A stretch of DNA of 64,000 nucleotides from contig NZ_VOGO01000001.1 of NCBI RefSeq assembly GCF_007923355.1, forward strand, positions 1-64,000, written 5' to 3'. Positions 42,327 through 54,158 of this stretch are shown here, piece after piece (position 1 is the first letter of the stretch; every line of letters begins with the position of its first letter). The stretch comes from Falsiphaeobacter marinintestinus. GTDB taxonomy: Bacteria > Pseudomonadota > Alphaproteobacteria > Rhodobacterales > Rhodobacteraceae. Both the position numbers and the translations under genes were made by a program. The notes under the pieces were generated by a model. The model had not been told where the DNA came from, searched no databases, and saw nothing but the letters and a program-made list of their open reading frames with translations.

Positions 42327-43423
42327 TTGTGCATTCCTTCATGTGCGGATTTGAGTTTGCCCCAGTCAAACGTCACACCGATGCCAGGCACATCCGGTGC
42401 CACGGCCCGGTGGTTTTCGACCACAAGCGGACGGGTTGTATATTGATCGATCGGGAAAGAGTGGACTTCCAGCCAGCCCGCGTTGGGTTGGGCCGACATC
42501 AGGCTGACATGCAGCTCCTGCATGCCGTGGCTGCACACCGGTATGTCGTGCTGTCGGCTAAGCTTTGCCACCTGCAACCATCCGGTAATACCGCCGCAAT
42601 TGCTGGCGTCCGGTTGAATGAAACTGAGCTGGGCCTGATCAAACGCGTATTCGAATTCGTGAATCGTATGCAGGTTTTCCCCCATTGCCAACGGGATTTC
42701 GGTCGCTTGGGCGATACGTGCAAACCCCGCGTAATCATCCGGGATCGTGGGCTCTTCGAACCATGTGATGTCAAACGGTTCAAACGCCTTTGACGCGATA
42801 ATCGCCTGTTCGACGCTCATTGAATAGTTGGCATCAACCATGAACGTGACATCTGGTCCGATCAGGTCGCGCACGGCGGCGATGCGCTCCACATCCTCGG
42901 TCAGCGTCGGCTGGCCGATCTTGATCTTCACGCCGTTGAACCCGGCGGTCAGATAACCCCGGACGCTGTCCAACAGCTTGGGCAACGGAAACCCCAGATC
43001 GATCCCGCCCGCATAGGCCCGACATCGGTCCGACGCCCCGCCCGCCATCTTCACCAACGATTGTCCGGACCGTTTGCCCCGCAAATCCCACAACGCAATA
43101 TCCACCGCCGAGATCGCAAACGACGCGACCCCGCCGCGGGCCACATAGTGCACATGCCATTGCATCGCGTCATACAGGTCTTCAACGTCGCTGCTGTCCT
43201 GCCCGATCAGAAACGGTTTCAGGTCGTGCTCAATCATTGCAGCGATGGCCCGGCCACCCCGCCCCCCGGTATAGGTGTATCCGGTGCCTTCTTCGCCATT
43301 GGCCAGTGTCACTGTCGCTGTGATCAGTTCGAAATGCGTATGATCGCCATGCTTGGCGTCGCTTAGAACTTCGGCCAGCGGGACGTCAAATATCTGAACC
43401 CGCACATCGCTGATTTCGGTCAT
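42323..43423 (-). CDS. Mandelate racemase/muconate lactonizing family enzyme, probable sugar-acid dehydratase
   Basis: A 366-residue enolase-superfamily enzyme. The catalytic K-x-K is in NGVKIKIGQ (166/168), the metal ligands are Asp197 (VDANYS), Glu223 (FEEP) and Glu249 (MGEN), Asp272 follows in QPDASN, and His299 lies in CSHGMQE. This set suits dehydration of an acid sugar to a 2-keto-3-deoxy acid, which the KDG kinase gene nearby could then phosphorylate. Exact specificity cannot be read; galactarate, talarate, gluconate and galactonate are all possible. It is the first gene of its operon, with the GntR-type operator 76-94 bases upstream. Confidence 0.87.
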   Translation of the reverse strand: MTEISDVRVQIFDVPLAEVLSDAKHGDHTHFELITATVTLANGEEGTGYTYTGGRGGRAIAAMIEHDLKPFLIGQDSSDVEDLYDAMQWHVHYVARGGVASFAISAVDIALWDLRGKRSGQSLVKMAGGASDRCRAYAGGIDLGFPLPKLLDSVRGYLTAGFNGVKIKIGQPTLTEDVERIAAVRDLIGPDVTFMVDANYSMSVEQAIIASKAFEPFDITWFEEPTIPDDYAGFARIAQATEIPLAMGENLHTIHEFEYAFDQAQLSFIQPDASNCGGITGWLQVAKLSRQHDIPVCSHGMQELHVSLMSAQPNAGWLEVHSFPIDQYTTRPLVVENHRAVAPDVPGIGVTFDWGKLKSAHEGMHK

Positions 43424-43498
43424 TGCTGTCTTACTCCCCCCACCCCACCGCGACCGTTGGCGCCAGAAGAATCGCTTGCGATTCGAGCCTCAGCCTGC

Positions 43499-43517
43499 TT
43501 TGGTATGACCAAACTAG
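43499..43517. promoter_or_regulatory. GntR-type operator upstream of the dehydratase operon
   Basis: TTTGGTATGACCAAACTAG holds the inverted repeat TTGGT-ATG-ACCAA and matches the dctP site at 39694-39712 in 18 of 19 positions. It lies between the minus-strand dehydratase operon and the plus-strand GntR gene at 43641. Confidence 0.78.
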
Positions 43518-43640
43518 ACTCAGATCACCGAAATTGCCAAGCCTTGTCACACAATCATCCCGGTGCGTCACACTGCGGATTTGCGCCATCTGCGCACCGA
43601 CAATAACAGGCAAAGTATCGCAGCTATCCGAAACGGCCCC

Positions 43641-44372
43641 ATGACTGATGCCAGCGCCCCAAAGACCGCTTCCCCTCAGACCGACAAACGGGCTGCAGAT
43701 GACCTGTTCCGAATTCTTGAGCGTAAGATTTCGTCAGGTGAGCTTGAAGAAGGCGCACCTTTGCCGCCGGAACGCGAAATCGTTCAAACCTATGGCGTCA
43801 GCCGCACAGTGGTCCGCGAAGCTGTGCTGGCCCTTTCGAACAAAGGCCTTGTCGAAGCCAAACCGCGCTTTCGACCCATCGTGCGCAAACCCAGCGCCGA
43901 TACCGCGCTGGAAACCATCGAAAGCCTTGTGCGCCGCCTGCTGGTCCAACCCAATGGCGTCAAAAACCTGTTCGACACCCGTATTCTGGTCGAGGCCGCA
44001 TTGGTGCGCGAAGCTGCTGTAAAGGCCAACAAAAGCGACATCGCCAACCTGAAAACGGCGCTGGACGCCAATCTGGAGGCAATCTCGGACAATGACGCGT
44101 TCTATCGATCGGACATGGCGTTTCACGCAATTTTCTTCGACATTTCAGGCAACCCGCTGCTGCCTGCCATTCACCGCGCCTATACCGCATGGCTTGCCCC
44201 GCAATGGAAGCAGATGCCGCGCATGGCTGATCGCAACCGAACCAACTACGACTCTCACAAAGCCATATTCGATGCCATCCTGATGCGCGATCCCGACGCC
44301 GCCGAGGCTGCTTTGCGCCGCCACATGACAGACGCGTGGACCCAAGTGCAGATGACATTCGGTGATATCTGA
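43641..44372 (+). CDS. GntR/FadR-family regulator
   Basis: A 243-residue regulator. The winged helix (about residues 18-80) reads LPPEREIVQTYGVSRTVVRE and LALSNKGLVEAKPRF; the FCD effector domain has SDMAFHAIFFDISGNPLL and YDSHKAIFDAILMRDP. I place the start at ATG 43641, because the open frame upstream has no family similarity. It is followed by kdgK after 16 bases, so regulator and kinase are co-transcribed. It faces the dehydratase operon across the shared operator and is the best candidate to bind both copies. Confidence 0.88.
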   Translation: MTDASAPKTASPQTDKRAADDLFRILERKISSGELEEGAPLPPEREIVQTYGVSRTVVREAVLALSNKGLVEAKPRFRPIVRKPSADTALETIESLVRRLLVQPNGVKNLFDTRILVEAALVREAAVKANKSDIANLKTALDANLEAISDNDAFYRSDMAFHAIFFDISGNPLLPAIHRAYTAWLAPQWKQMPRMADRNRTNYDSHKAIFDAILMRDPDAAEAALRRHMTDAWTQVQMTFGDI

Positions 44373-44388
44373 AGGACATGCCCCGCCG

Positions 44389-45324
44389 ATGAACCCCCTG
44401 AACAAAATCGCCTGCATTGGCGAAGTCATGATCGAACTGGTCACCCAGGCCGATGGGCACACCGATCTGAACATCGCTGGTGACACCTATAACACGGCTG
44501 TTTATCTGGCTCACCTGTTGGCCGAGACCGACAGTCAAGTGTCCTATGTCACTGCATTGGGACAAGATCGGTTTTCCAAACGCGTGCTGAGCGACATGGA
44601 ACAGCACGGCATCATGGCGGACTACGTCGAGATCCGTGACGACAAGGTGATCGGGCTCTATGCCATCGATACGGACGCCAATGGTGAACGCAGCTTTACC
44701 TATTGGCGGTCCGACAGTGCTGCACGCACCCTGTTTTCTGAACCGGCTCAGATCGGGCTGGACCAGTTGATGGGGTTTGACCTGATCTTCCTGTCCGGCA
44801 TCACTTTGGCAATCCTGCCCGAAGGCACCCGTCAGGCCCTGTTTGATCTGCTCGACCAGTTCCGGCTGGCAGGCGGTCTTGTGGCGTATGACAGCAATCA
44901 CCGCCCCCAACTTTGGAACACGATAGATCAGGCGCGGGCCGTAAACGCCCAGATGTGGGCCAGAACCGATATCGGGCTGCCGTCGGTCGATGACGAAATG
45001 GCGATATTCGGTGAAACCGACGAGATCTCGGTTCTGTCACGCCTGCGCACAGCAGGGTTGCAGCAGGGTGCACTCAAGCAAGGCGCGACCGGCCCTGTTG
45101 CCCTGTCACCAGACGTCGCACCGCAATCATGGCCGCCGGTTCAGTCCGTGATAGATACCACCGCCGCCGGCGACAGCTTTAACGCCGGATTTCTGGCTGG
45201 CATTGCCACCGGAACCGGACCCGAAAAAGCGATGGAGTTGGGCCACGCCCTCGCCTCCGAAGTCATCCAGCATCGCGGCGCCATTGTGCCCTGGCAAAAC
45301 ATCTCCACCAGAACCGGCCGTTGA
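44389..45324 (+). CDS. kdgK: 2-dehydro-3-deoxygluconokinase (PfkB family)
   Basis: It phosphorylates 2-keto-3-deoxygluconate with ATP, feeding the Entner-Doudoroff aldolase. A 311-residue ribokinase-fold protein: KIACIGEVMIELVTQADGH at the N-terminus, substrate residues in DTYNTAVYLAHLLAE, and the PfkB signature with the catalytic aspartate, DTTAAGDSFNAGFLAG. ATG 44389 was chosen because the frame extension overlaps the GntR stop. Together with the divergent dehydratase this makes a route from an acid sugar to KDPG. Confidence 0.92.
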   Translation: MNPLNKIACIGEVMIELVTQADGHTDLNIAGDTYNTAVYLAHLLAETDSQVSYVTALGQDRFSKRVLSDMEQHGIMADYVEIRDDKVIGLYAIDTDANGERSFTYWRSDSAARTLFSEPAQIGLDQLMGFDLIFLSGITLAILPEGTRQALFDLLDQFRLAGGLVAYDSNHRPQLWNTIDQARAVNAQMWARTDIGLPSVDDEMAIFGETDEISVLSRLRTAGLQQGALKQGATGPVALSPDVAPQSWPPVQSVIDTTAAGDSFNAGFLAGIATGTGPEKAMELGHALASEVIQHRGAIVPWQNISTRTGR

Positions 45325-45764
45325 CCTGGCGGTTTCGTCCGACCAAAACCCAAACCTGAATACTAGTGATTATGCCTCCGGGGGTGTCGTTTGGCTCAGG
45401 CTATTTCACAAACCCAAGACATTTCGGAAGCGTTCGAAACCCTACTAAGCCGCCTTCGAACAGGCGCGCTTCGTAAAGTAAGTTGTTGTTTTTTCCGACC
45501 TGTTGTTTCCATCCCAGCAGCACTTTGCACCGTTTTTTGCCCGGAAATCAGTCCTTCAAGTTGCCACCTCAACGACGGATCGCGTGGTTCAGCGTGAAGC
45601 ACATAGGCGGATAGACCAAAGGAGTGCCTTTTTTTATCATGTTTTCGGCACTAATCAGTCCTTGGATAAACCCGCATTTCCCAAGTAACTTGACGTTTTC
45701 ACACCTCTGAATGCCAGTAACGTGTTATATTTCAGCATGTTAATTGGGCTGAAGGTGGCGGATT
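45325..45764. other. Gene-free border between the sugar-acid locus and the tRNA-Leu island
   Basis: No credible gene, RNA or clear repeat. The composition is more AT-rich than the flanks, with several T-runs around 45480-45640. It probably contains the left border of the IS1380-like element and of the tRNA-Leu island, but I could not recognise the ends. Confidence 0.5.
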
Positions 45765-47121
45765 ATGGATCACCCAGAGGGTGCGGGCAAAACGGGCGAT
45801 GGGCGGCTTGGTTTTGACCGTCGGGTGCGGCTGGAATTTCGCGGCACGCAGCTCAGTTCCGACGGCGGTTTGCTGGTGATGTGCGAGTTGGATGAAGTGC
45901 TCGGGCTGTCTGATCTTGCGTCCGGTCCGCTCAATGACACCCGCCGGGGCAAGAACATCGTTCACCGGCTTGACGGACTTTATCGACAATCGGTTTATGG
46001 ACGTCTGGCGGGCTACGAAGACGTCAATGATGCTGACCGTCTCTCCCTTGATCCGGTCATGCGCCAAGTGGTGGGTGGTCGGGCTGTCGAGGCGCAGGCG
46101 GCCTCGGCCTCGCAGATGGGACGGTTTGAGATCGAGACGTTGGCCGCGCCCCAGAACCGGAAGGCATTGGCCGACCTTAATGGCCAGTGGATTGACCGCT
46201 TCCATGATCGCAACGGGCTCAAATACATCGTGCTGGACATGGATAGTTCCGTCAGCCCGACCCATGGCGATCAGGAAGGCACGGCTTGGAACGGGCATTT
46301 TGACTGCACCTGCAATCACCCGAACTTCTTGTTCAACCAGTTTGGCATGCTGGAACGCTGCGCCCTGCGAAACGGCAATGTCCACAGCGCCGACGGCTGG
46401 AAGGACGTCCTCGACCCTGTTATGCTGGCCGCAACCTTGGGGGCCGCTTCTTCCGCGCTGACGCCGCCTATGCGATCCCGGCACTCTATGAGCGGCTCGA
46501 AGAGGCGGGCTATTTTACGCCATACGGCTGAAGAAGAACGCCGTTCTGGAAGGCTGTATCGCCCGCCGGTTGACCCGACCCGTTGGGCGTCCGTCAAAGA
46601 CCAAGGTGAAGCGGTTTTACGAGAAGTTCCAATATCAGGCCGCATCCTGGGACAGGCCGCGCCGGGTCATTGCCAAGATCGAATGGCATCCGGGCGAGCT
46701 GTTCCCGAAGGTCGGCTTCATCGTCACCAACCTGCCCATGGAGCCGGACGAGGTCACCCGCTTCTACAATCGACGCGGCACCGCCGAGCAGCACATCAAG
46801 GAGGGTAAATACGCTTTCCGCTGGACCCGGCTGTCGTGCAAGCGGTTCTGCGACAACGAGGTTCGGCTGCAACTGCACGCGCTGGCCTACAACCAGGCAA
46901 CATTTCTGCGCTGCATCGAGTTGCCCGAGGCCATGGCCGATTGGTCGTTGACGAGCCTACAACTGAAGCTGATCAAGATCGGCGCCCGCGTCGTGCGTCA
47001 CGCCCGCGCCATCACTTTCCAGCTTGCCGAGGTAGCGGTCACAGGCCCCATGGTCAGGGCCATCCTAATTGCGATCCACCGCCTTCGAGCGCCGCCGTCA
47101 TGTGCGTGCCCGCGATCCTAA
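45765..47121 (+). mobile_element. IS1380-family transposase, broken
   Basis: The first part (45765 to about 46440) encodes the N-terminal half: RRVRLEFRGTQLSSDGGLLV and the first catalytic aspartate in VLDMDSSVSPTHGDQEG. The next segment, GRFFRADAAYAIPALYERLE, is in another frame, and the last part (about 46530-47121), with RGTAEQHIKEGKYAFRWTRL (catalytic glutamate), is in a third relationship. A small deletion near 46443 and a one-base loss near 46510 explain this. It is inactive as read. It lies next to the broken integrase of the tRNA-Leu island. Terminal inverted repeats were not identified. Confidence 0.82.
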
Positions 47122-47271
47122 CAGCATCTGAACCAAAGCGGCAGGACAGGTCTGTCCACCACGCTGAAGAACGGCGACGCAGGGCCAAAATGACGCGAGT
47201 TTGTGGACCGACCTGCACGAATTCGAGCCTTTTGATCCATGCAAACGCCGCCCGGGGCCCAAAACGCTTGA

Positions 47272-48155
47272 TCAGCAAGCGAAATCAGGCAACCCTGACC
47301 TCAAACGGCAGGCCACTTGGGGAATGTCGGTTCCCTTCAGCTTGGTGGTCATTAGGTCTACCAGATCGTCAGGTAGAGGCAGACGTTGTTCGCTCTTGCG
47401 CCTTGTGGCCTTCGGGAGTTCGAGACCAGAAAATGGGTTGGTGATCTTCGTGTTCAAGTCGAGTTCTCTGTCAGCCAGATTGACGATTTCCGACATGATA
47501 GAGAGTTCACGGCTGATGCTTTCTACTGAGAGCTTCTTGCCGTTGGCTTGGCGATAGTCTTGGAGAAGGTAGTCACGAACCATATGCCATGAGAGCGGCG
47601 AAGATCATCCAGCTTCATCTCGCGTGGCGAACCCATCACATGCTCCATGCGGCTGACGATACGGTCCAACCGTGTGGCCTTGTCCTTGTCGTCCTTAACA
47701 CGCTCCCGAGAGTAAATGTTGATGGCGTCCTGAAGGGTAGCTGCAGGTGCCTGAGCATTGGGGTGGGATAACGCCTTGAGGACCAGAGGGTCTTCGCCTT
47801 GCTGAGCTAGACCGTGTCTGAGCATGTTCCTAGCGTCGGTCTCGTCCAGACCCGCGACGTCTTCCAGCATTCACTCGGCCTTCAGCAGGGCTGAATGCCA
47901 ACGCTCCATAGGGCTGCGGGTGTCTTCATCACCTCGAAGCGTTACTCTCGATTCATCGACCAGCTTGTCGAAGCCACGGGCGATGGCGTCATACTCAGCC
48001 AGCATCTTCGCACCTGTCTTGTGCTTGAGATGCACTTGGAACCATTCCTGCCCAAGAATCTGCTGAACGCCTTTGGGGATACGGCGAAGATAACGGGGGT
48101 TCGTCTTGTTCTTACCGACCATGTCGAGATTGGGGAGTTTCATCGTCAAAGCCAT
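47272..48155 (-). pseudogene. Integrase (tyrosine recombinase) of the tRNA-Leu island, broken
   Basis: The frame opens at ATG 48155 with MALTMKLPNLDMVGKNKTNP and YLRRIPKGVQQILGQEWFQV, as in phage-type integrases with an N-terminal arm. A TGA at 47871-47873 interrupts it (AE*MLEDVAG); the frame continues to about 47590, and a frameshift then leads into DYRQANGKKLSVESISREL up to 47272. The catalytic C-terminal domain is absent, lost towards the IS1380-like element. It starts about 90 bases downstream of the tRNA-Leu 3' end and reads away from it, the typical place of an island integrase. Confidence 0.8.
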
Positions 48156-48248
48156 CTCGTGTGCCCTCGGTGTGTTAGCTTTTGTGTGTTCGCCAAGCAA
48201 CCGATAGGCCTTGTTTTTCAGTGAAATGACGGCTTTCAGCCTTGTCAC

Positions 48249-48332
48249 TGGTGCGGGTGAAGGGACTCGAACCCCCACGCCAAAGGCGCCAGAACCTAAA
48301 TCTGGTGCGTCTACCAATTCCGCCACACCCGC
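48249..48332 (-). tRNA. tRNA-Leu(UAG)
   Basis: On the minus strand GCGGGTG pairs with CACCCGC, followed by an A discriminator and CCA. The anticodon arm CCAGA-TTTAGGT-TCTGG gives anticodon TAG, and there is a long variable arm. The length is 84 nt. It is the attachment site of the decayed island to its left. Confidence 0.95.
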
Positions 48333-48528
48333 ACACAGGCAGACCCGATCAGGATCTGCGCATGCTGCGCTCATAGCAAAGCTTGAAATCCGATGCGAGT
48401 GAAATCCGACGGGTGATCTAAGATTTGGTTTTTCAACGCAAATCCCCTCCGCCCCCTTCAATCAAAGTCAAAAAAAGCCGCGACAGCGGCACAAAAAGGA
48501 CGTATTCTTAAAAGAAAAACTGAGGCAA

Positions 48529-49053
48529 ATGAGCGAGAACGTTATGACACCAACCCCAACGGGGCGGGGTCAGAAGAGCGATGGACTTCTGCAACCTGCG
48601 CTACTCGACCTTCCCACCACTCGACTGGCCTGTGGCACCACAGTGCTGACAATGGACGGCGATATGCCGGTCGAATTTCTGTCGCCCGGAGACCGGATCA
48701 TCACCCGCGACAGCGGTATGGCGCGTCTGTCTCACATCAGCTTTAGCCATAGGCCTGTCAACGCAATTGCTATTCAGGCCGGCTCATTGGGCGATACCCG
48801 TCCTGAGACGGACATGATCCTTCCCATCGATCAGTTGGTTCTGATCCGCGATTGGCGGGCACAGGCGCTGTTCGGCACTCCTCAGGCAACGGTGCAAGCG
48901 GGCGACCTGACAGATGGTGAATTTATTCGCGATCTGGGTGTCCTGAACATGCGGCTCACCCACCTGCATTTCAATCGCCCGCACGTGATCTATGCCGGGG
49001 GCCTCGAACTTGTAGCCGCTTTGCCGCACACCGAACACGCCCAGGCCGCCTGA
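48529..49053 (+). CDS. Hint (Hedgehog/intein) domain protein
   Basis: A 174-residue protein made almost wholly of a Hint fold: the start block RLACGTTVLTMDGDMPVEFL with the Cys of the splice-type motif, SPGDRIITRDSGMARLSHIS, and the late HLHFNRPHVIYAGGLELVAA. In Rhodobacterales such domains occur alone or after calcium-binding repeats. No partner domain is attached, and the function is unknown. GAGG precedes ATG 48529. Confidence 0.8.
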   Translation: MSENVMTPTPTGRGQKSDGLLQPALLDLPTTRLACGTTVLTMDGDMPVEFLSPGDRIITRDSGMARLSHISFSHRPVNAIAIQAGSLGDTRPETDMILPIDQLVLIRDWRAQALFGTPQATVQAGDLTDGEFIRDLGVLNMRLTHLHFNRPHVIYAGGLELVAALPHTEHAQAA

Positions 49054-49059
49054 CGCGCC

Positions 49060-51170
<2,111 letters not shown>

Positions 51171-51224
51171 TCACAGATCACAGACCCAATTTTTCTGAAT
51201 TTCCAAACGAGAGGACCAAAGGGA

Positions 51225-52631
51225 ATGAGCATTGACGCAGTTCTTCAGCTGATCAAGGAAGAAGAAGCGGAATACGTTGATATCCGTTTCACCGACCCGC
51301 GCGGCAAGCTGCAGCACGTGACGGTCATGTCGGACCAGGTCGACGAAGACTTCCTTGAAGAAGGCTTCATGTTCGACGGTTCGTCGATCGCCGGCTGGAA
51401 GTCGATCGAAGCTTCAGACATGAAACTGATGCCCGACACGACAAGCGCATATGTCGATCCGTTCTATGCGGAAAAGACGATCTGCATCCATTGTTCGGTT
51501 GTTGAGCCCGACACGGGTGAGCCCTACGAACGGGATCCGCGCGGCACTGCCGAAAAAGCCGAAGCCTATTTGATTTCCAGCGGCATTGGCGACACGGCCT
51601 ACATGGGCCCCGAGGCCGAGTTCTTCCTGTTCGACAACGTCAAATTCGCCGTTGAAATGAACAAGGTTGCCTATGAGGTCGACGCGACAGACGCATCCTG
51701 GAACACAGATGCCGATTTCGAAATGGGCAACATGGGCCATCGTCCCGGCGTCAAGGGTGGCTACTTCCCGGTGAACCCGGTCGACGAAGCGCAAGACCTG
51801 CGTTCGGAAATGCTGTCGACGATGAAGCGTCTTGGCATGAAGGTCGACAAGCACCACCACGAAGTTGCGTCTTGTCAGCACGAACTGGGCCTGATCTTTG
51901 GCACAGTGACCAAACAAGCGGACGAGCTGCAGAAATACAAATACGTCATCCATAACGTAGCGCACGCTTACGGCAAATCGGCGACCTTCATGCCGAAGCC
52001 GATCGCAGGCGACAATGGCACCGGCATGCACGTGAACATGTCGATCTGGAAAGACGGCAAGCCGATCTTTGCTGGCGACAAATACGCCGACCTGTCGGAC
52101 GAAGCGCTGTATTTCATTGGCGGCATCCTGAAGCACGCCAAGACCCTGAACGCGTTCACCAACCCGTCGACCAACAGCTATAAGCGTCTGATCCCGGGTT
52201 TCGAAGCCCCGGTTCTGCGCGCCTATTCGGCCCGTAACCGGTCGGGTTGTGTGCGTATTCCATGGTCGGAATCGCCGAAAGCCAAGCGCGTCGAGGCCCG
52301 TTTCCCCGATCCGTCGGCAAACCCCTATCTGTGCTTTGCAGCCCTGCTGATGGCTGGCCTTGACGGGATCAAGAACAAGATCCACCCGGGCGAAGCCATG
52401 GACAAGAACCTCTATGATCTGCCTGCAGAAGAACTTGCCGGAATCCCGACAGTCTGTGGATCGCTACGCGAAGCACTGGATTGCCTGGCCGACGATCATG
52501 ACTTCCTGTTGGCGGGCGACGTGTTCACCAAAGACCAGATCGATGGTTATATCGAACTGAAGATGGAAGAGCTGCAAGCTTACGAGCACACGCCGCACCC
52601 CGTCGAATACGCGCTGTATTACAGCTGCTGA
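51225..52631 (+). CDS. glnA: Glutamine synthetase type I
   Basis: It makes glutamine from glutamate, ammonia and ATP. A 468-residue dodecameric type: [43 protein letters not shown], and the ATP site [16 protein letters not shown]. The adenylylation tyrosine is Tyr397 in MDKNLYDLP, so activity control by GlnE and PII is expected. AAAGGGA precedes the ATG. A terminator follows. Confidence 0.97.
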   Translation: MSIDAVLQLIKEEEAEYVDIRFTDPRGKLQHVTVMSDQVDEDFLEEGFMFDGSSIAGWKSIEASDMKLMPDTTSAYVDPFYAEKTICIHCSVVEPDTGEPYERDPRGTAEKAEAYLISSGIGDTAYMGPEAEFFLFDNVKFAVEMNKVAYEVDATDASWNTDADFEMGNMGHRPGVKGGYFPVNPVDEAQDLRSEMLSTMKRLGMKVDKHHHEVASCQHELGLIFGTVTKQADELQKYKYVIHNVAHAYGKSATFMPKPIAGDNGTGMHVNMSIWKDGKPIFAGDKYADLSDEALYFIGGILKHAKTLNAFTNPSTNSYKRLIPGFEAPVLRAYSARNRSGCVRIPWSESPKAKRVEARFPDPSANPYLCFAALLMAGLDGIKNKIHPGEAMDKNLYDLPAEELAGIPTVCGSLREALDCLADDHDFLLAGDVFTKDQIDGYIELKMEELQAYEHTPHPVEYALYYSC

Positions 52632-52655
52632 TCAAAGTTTGATCCTGTGATCTTG

Positions 52656-52680
52656 GGGCGTCCCGTTGGGGCGCCCTTTT
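52656..52680 (+). terminator. Terminator after glnA
   Basis: GGGCGTCCC and GGGGCGCCC form a nine-pair stem (one T-G pair) with a GTT loop, followed by TTTTC and another T-run. It lies 25 bases after the glnA stop. Confidence 0.88.
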
Positions 52681-52823
52681 CATTTTTGATCGTCCAAGTG
52701 GCCGTGTTCGGTTTTTGGGTATTTGGAACAAGAAAGAAGCAGGGCGCGTCTTCAATCTGGGCGATTGCATTCGTACGACAGGCAGGCTAAATCCGCGCTC
52801 CCCACTTTTGATGGAGACGGGTC

Positions 52824-54059
52824 ATGGCGGTTTTGGGGATCGATTTCGGGACATCAAATTCGGCGGCAGGAGTCGCGGTCGGCGGCCAGCCTTGGCTGAT
52901 CAATCTGGAACCTGGCGCCACAACTTTGCCGACGGCTGTTTTCTTTCCCGAGGACAGGTCTGGAATGCGGATCGGAGAGCGGGCCGTAAGAGCCCTGATT
53001 TCCGGTGAAGACGGTCGGTTCATGCGCGCGCTCAAGAGTCTTCTGGGTACTCCGCTTTTGCATGAGGAGCGCCGGTTCTATGGCCAGAAGATGACTTTTG
53101 CCGATATCGTTTCGGGGTTTCTGGCCGACGTGAAAGCCCGGGCCGAGGCCGCGACGCATCAGTCGTTTGACCATGCATTGTCAGGCCGACCTGTTCGGTT
53201 TCACAGCTCTGATGAGACACGCAATGCCCGGGCCGAGGCCGATTTGCGGGCCTGCTATCTGGCTGCCGGGTTTACAGACGTGAAGTTCATGTTCGAACCC
53301 GAAGCAGCCTTGCGGGCCACTCCGGCGCAACCCGGACTTGGGATGATCGTGGATATCGGCGGTGGTACGACGGATTTCACGGTGTTCGAACAGGGTGACA
53401 GCGGTGCGGCGCGTATTCTGGCGTCTTTTGGTGTGCGGATCGGCGGGACGGATTTTGACCGCCAGCTTAGCATCGATCATGTCATGCCGCTGCTGGGGCG
53501 CGGGTCGGGCATCCGCAACAGTTTTGGCGGCGGCAGCCTTCCGGCCCCCAACCGGTTGTTCAACGATCTCGCGACCTGGCAGATGATTCCGTTTCTCTAT
53601 GCGCCCGAACCCCGGCGCGCGGTGGCGGACCTGGCGCGGCACGCAGTCGAACCCGAGAAACTGGCACGGTTTCGGACTGTATTGGACGACGAACTGGGCC
53701 ATGATCTGGCTTTTGCCGTCGAAGCGGGCAAAATACATGCCAATGACGCGGCAGACACCGGAATCCGGATTGGCATGATCGAACGTGGTCTGAGCGCCCC
53801 GCTTTCACCGGAATTGCTGGAACAAAGCCTCAGCAGCAGTATTGGGAAAATCCGTCAGGCGGCCTGTGACGCGCTGGCGTTGGCCGATGTTCAACCAGAA
53901 CGCATTTCCCGTCTGGTTATGGTTGGCGGGTCGTCGCTGATGACGGCCCTGCGACGCGATATGCAGTTCCTTTGCCCCTCGGCCACAATCGAAACCGGCA
54001 ACGCGATGACGGCGGTGGCGGATGGATTGGCGTTAAGTGCCGAACACGCGTTTTCCTGA
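52824..54059 (+). CDS. Hsp70-family protein (YegD-like)
   Basis: A 411-residue actin/Hsp70-fold ATPase without the substrate-binding domain of DnaK. Motifs are GIDFGTSNSAAGVAVGG (phosphate 1), MIVDIGGGTTDFTVFE (phosphate 2) and LVMVGGSSLMTALRRDM (adenosine). This matches YegD-type putative chaperones of unknown client. GGAGACGGGTC precedes the ATG. It has its own transcription unit after the glnA terminator. Confidence 0.88.
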   Translation: MAVLGIDFGTSNSAAGVAVGGQPWLINLEPGATTLPTAVFFPEDRSGMRIGERAVRALISGEDGRFMRALKSLLGTPLLHEERRFYGQKMTFADIVSGFLADVKARAEAATHQSFDHALSGRPVRFHSSDETRNARAEADLRACYLAAGFTDVKFMFEPEAALRATPAQPGLGMIVDIGGGTTDFTVFEQGDSGAARILASFGVRIGGTDFDRQLSIDHVMPLLGRGSGIRNSFGGGSLPAPNRLFNDLATWQMIPFLYAPEPRRAVADLARHAVEPEKLARFRTVLDDELGHDLAFAVEAGKIHANDAADTGIRIGMIERGLSAPLSPELLEQSLSSSIGKIRQAACDALALADVQPERISRLVMVGGSSLMTALRRDMQFLCPSATIETGNAMTAVADGLALSAEHAFS

Positions 54060-54158
54060 CGTCCGCAGTTTTCGACAAGACCTGCCTGCCCGTCATAGCC
54101 CTTTGGGGCGTGTATGGTTAAGGTCGCCGATAACCCGCCATCAAAAAGGAATTCATCT

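Noticed and set aside
47895-48224. Plus-strand frame of 109 codons
   Set aside because: It is the shadow of the broken integrase on the minus strand and has no features of its own.
48230-48350. Protein-like frame containing VAELVDAPDLGSGA
   Set aside because: This is the well-known translation of a tRNA-Leu gene, not a protein.
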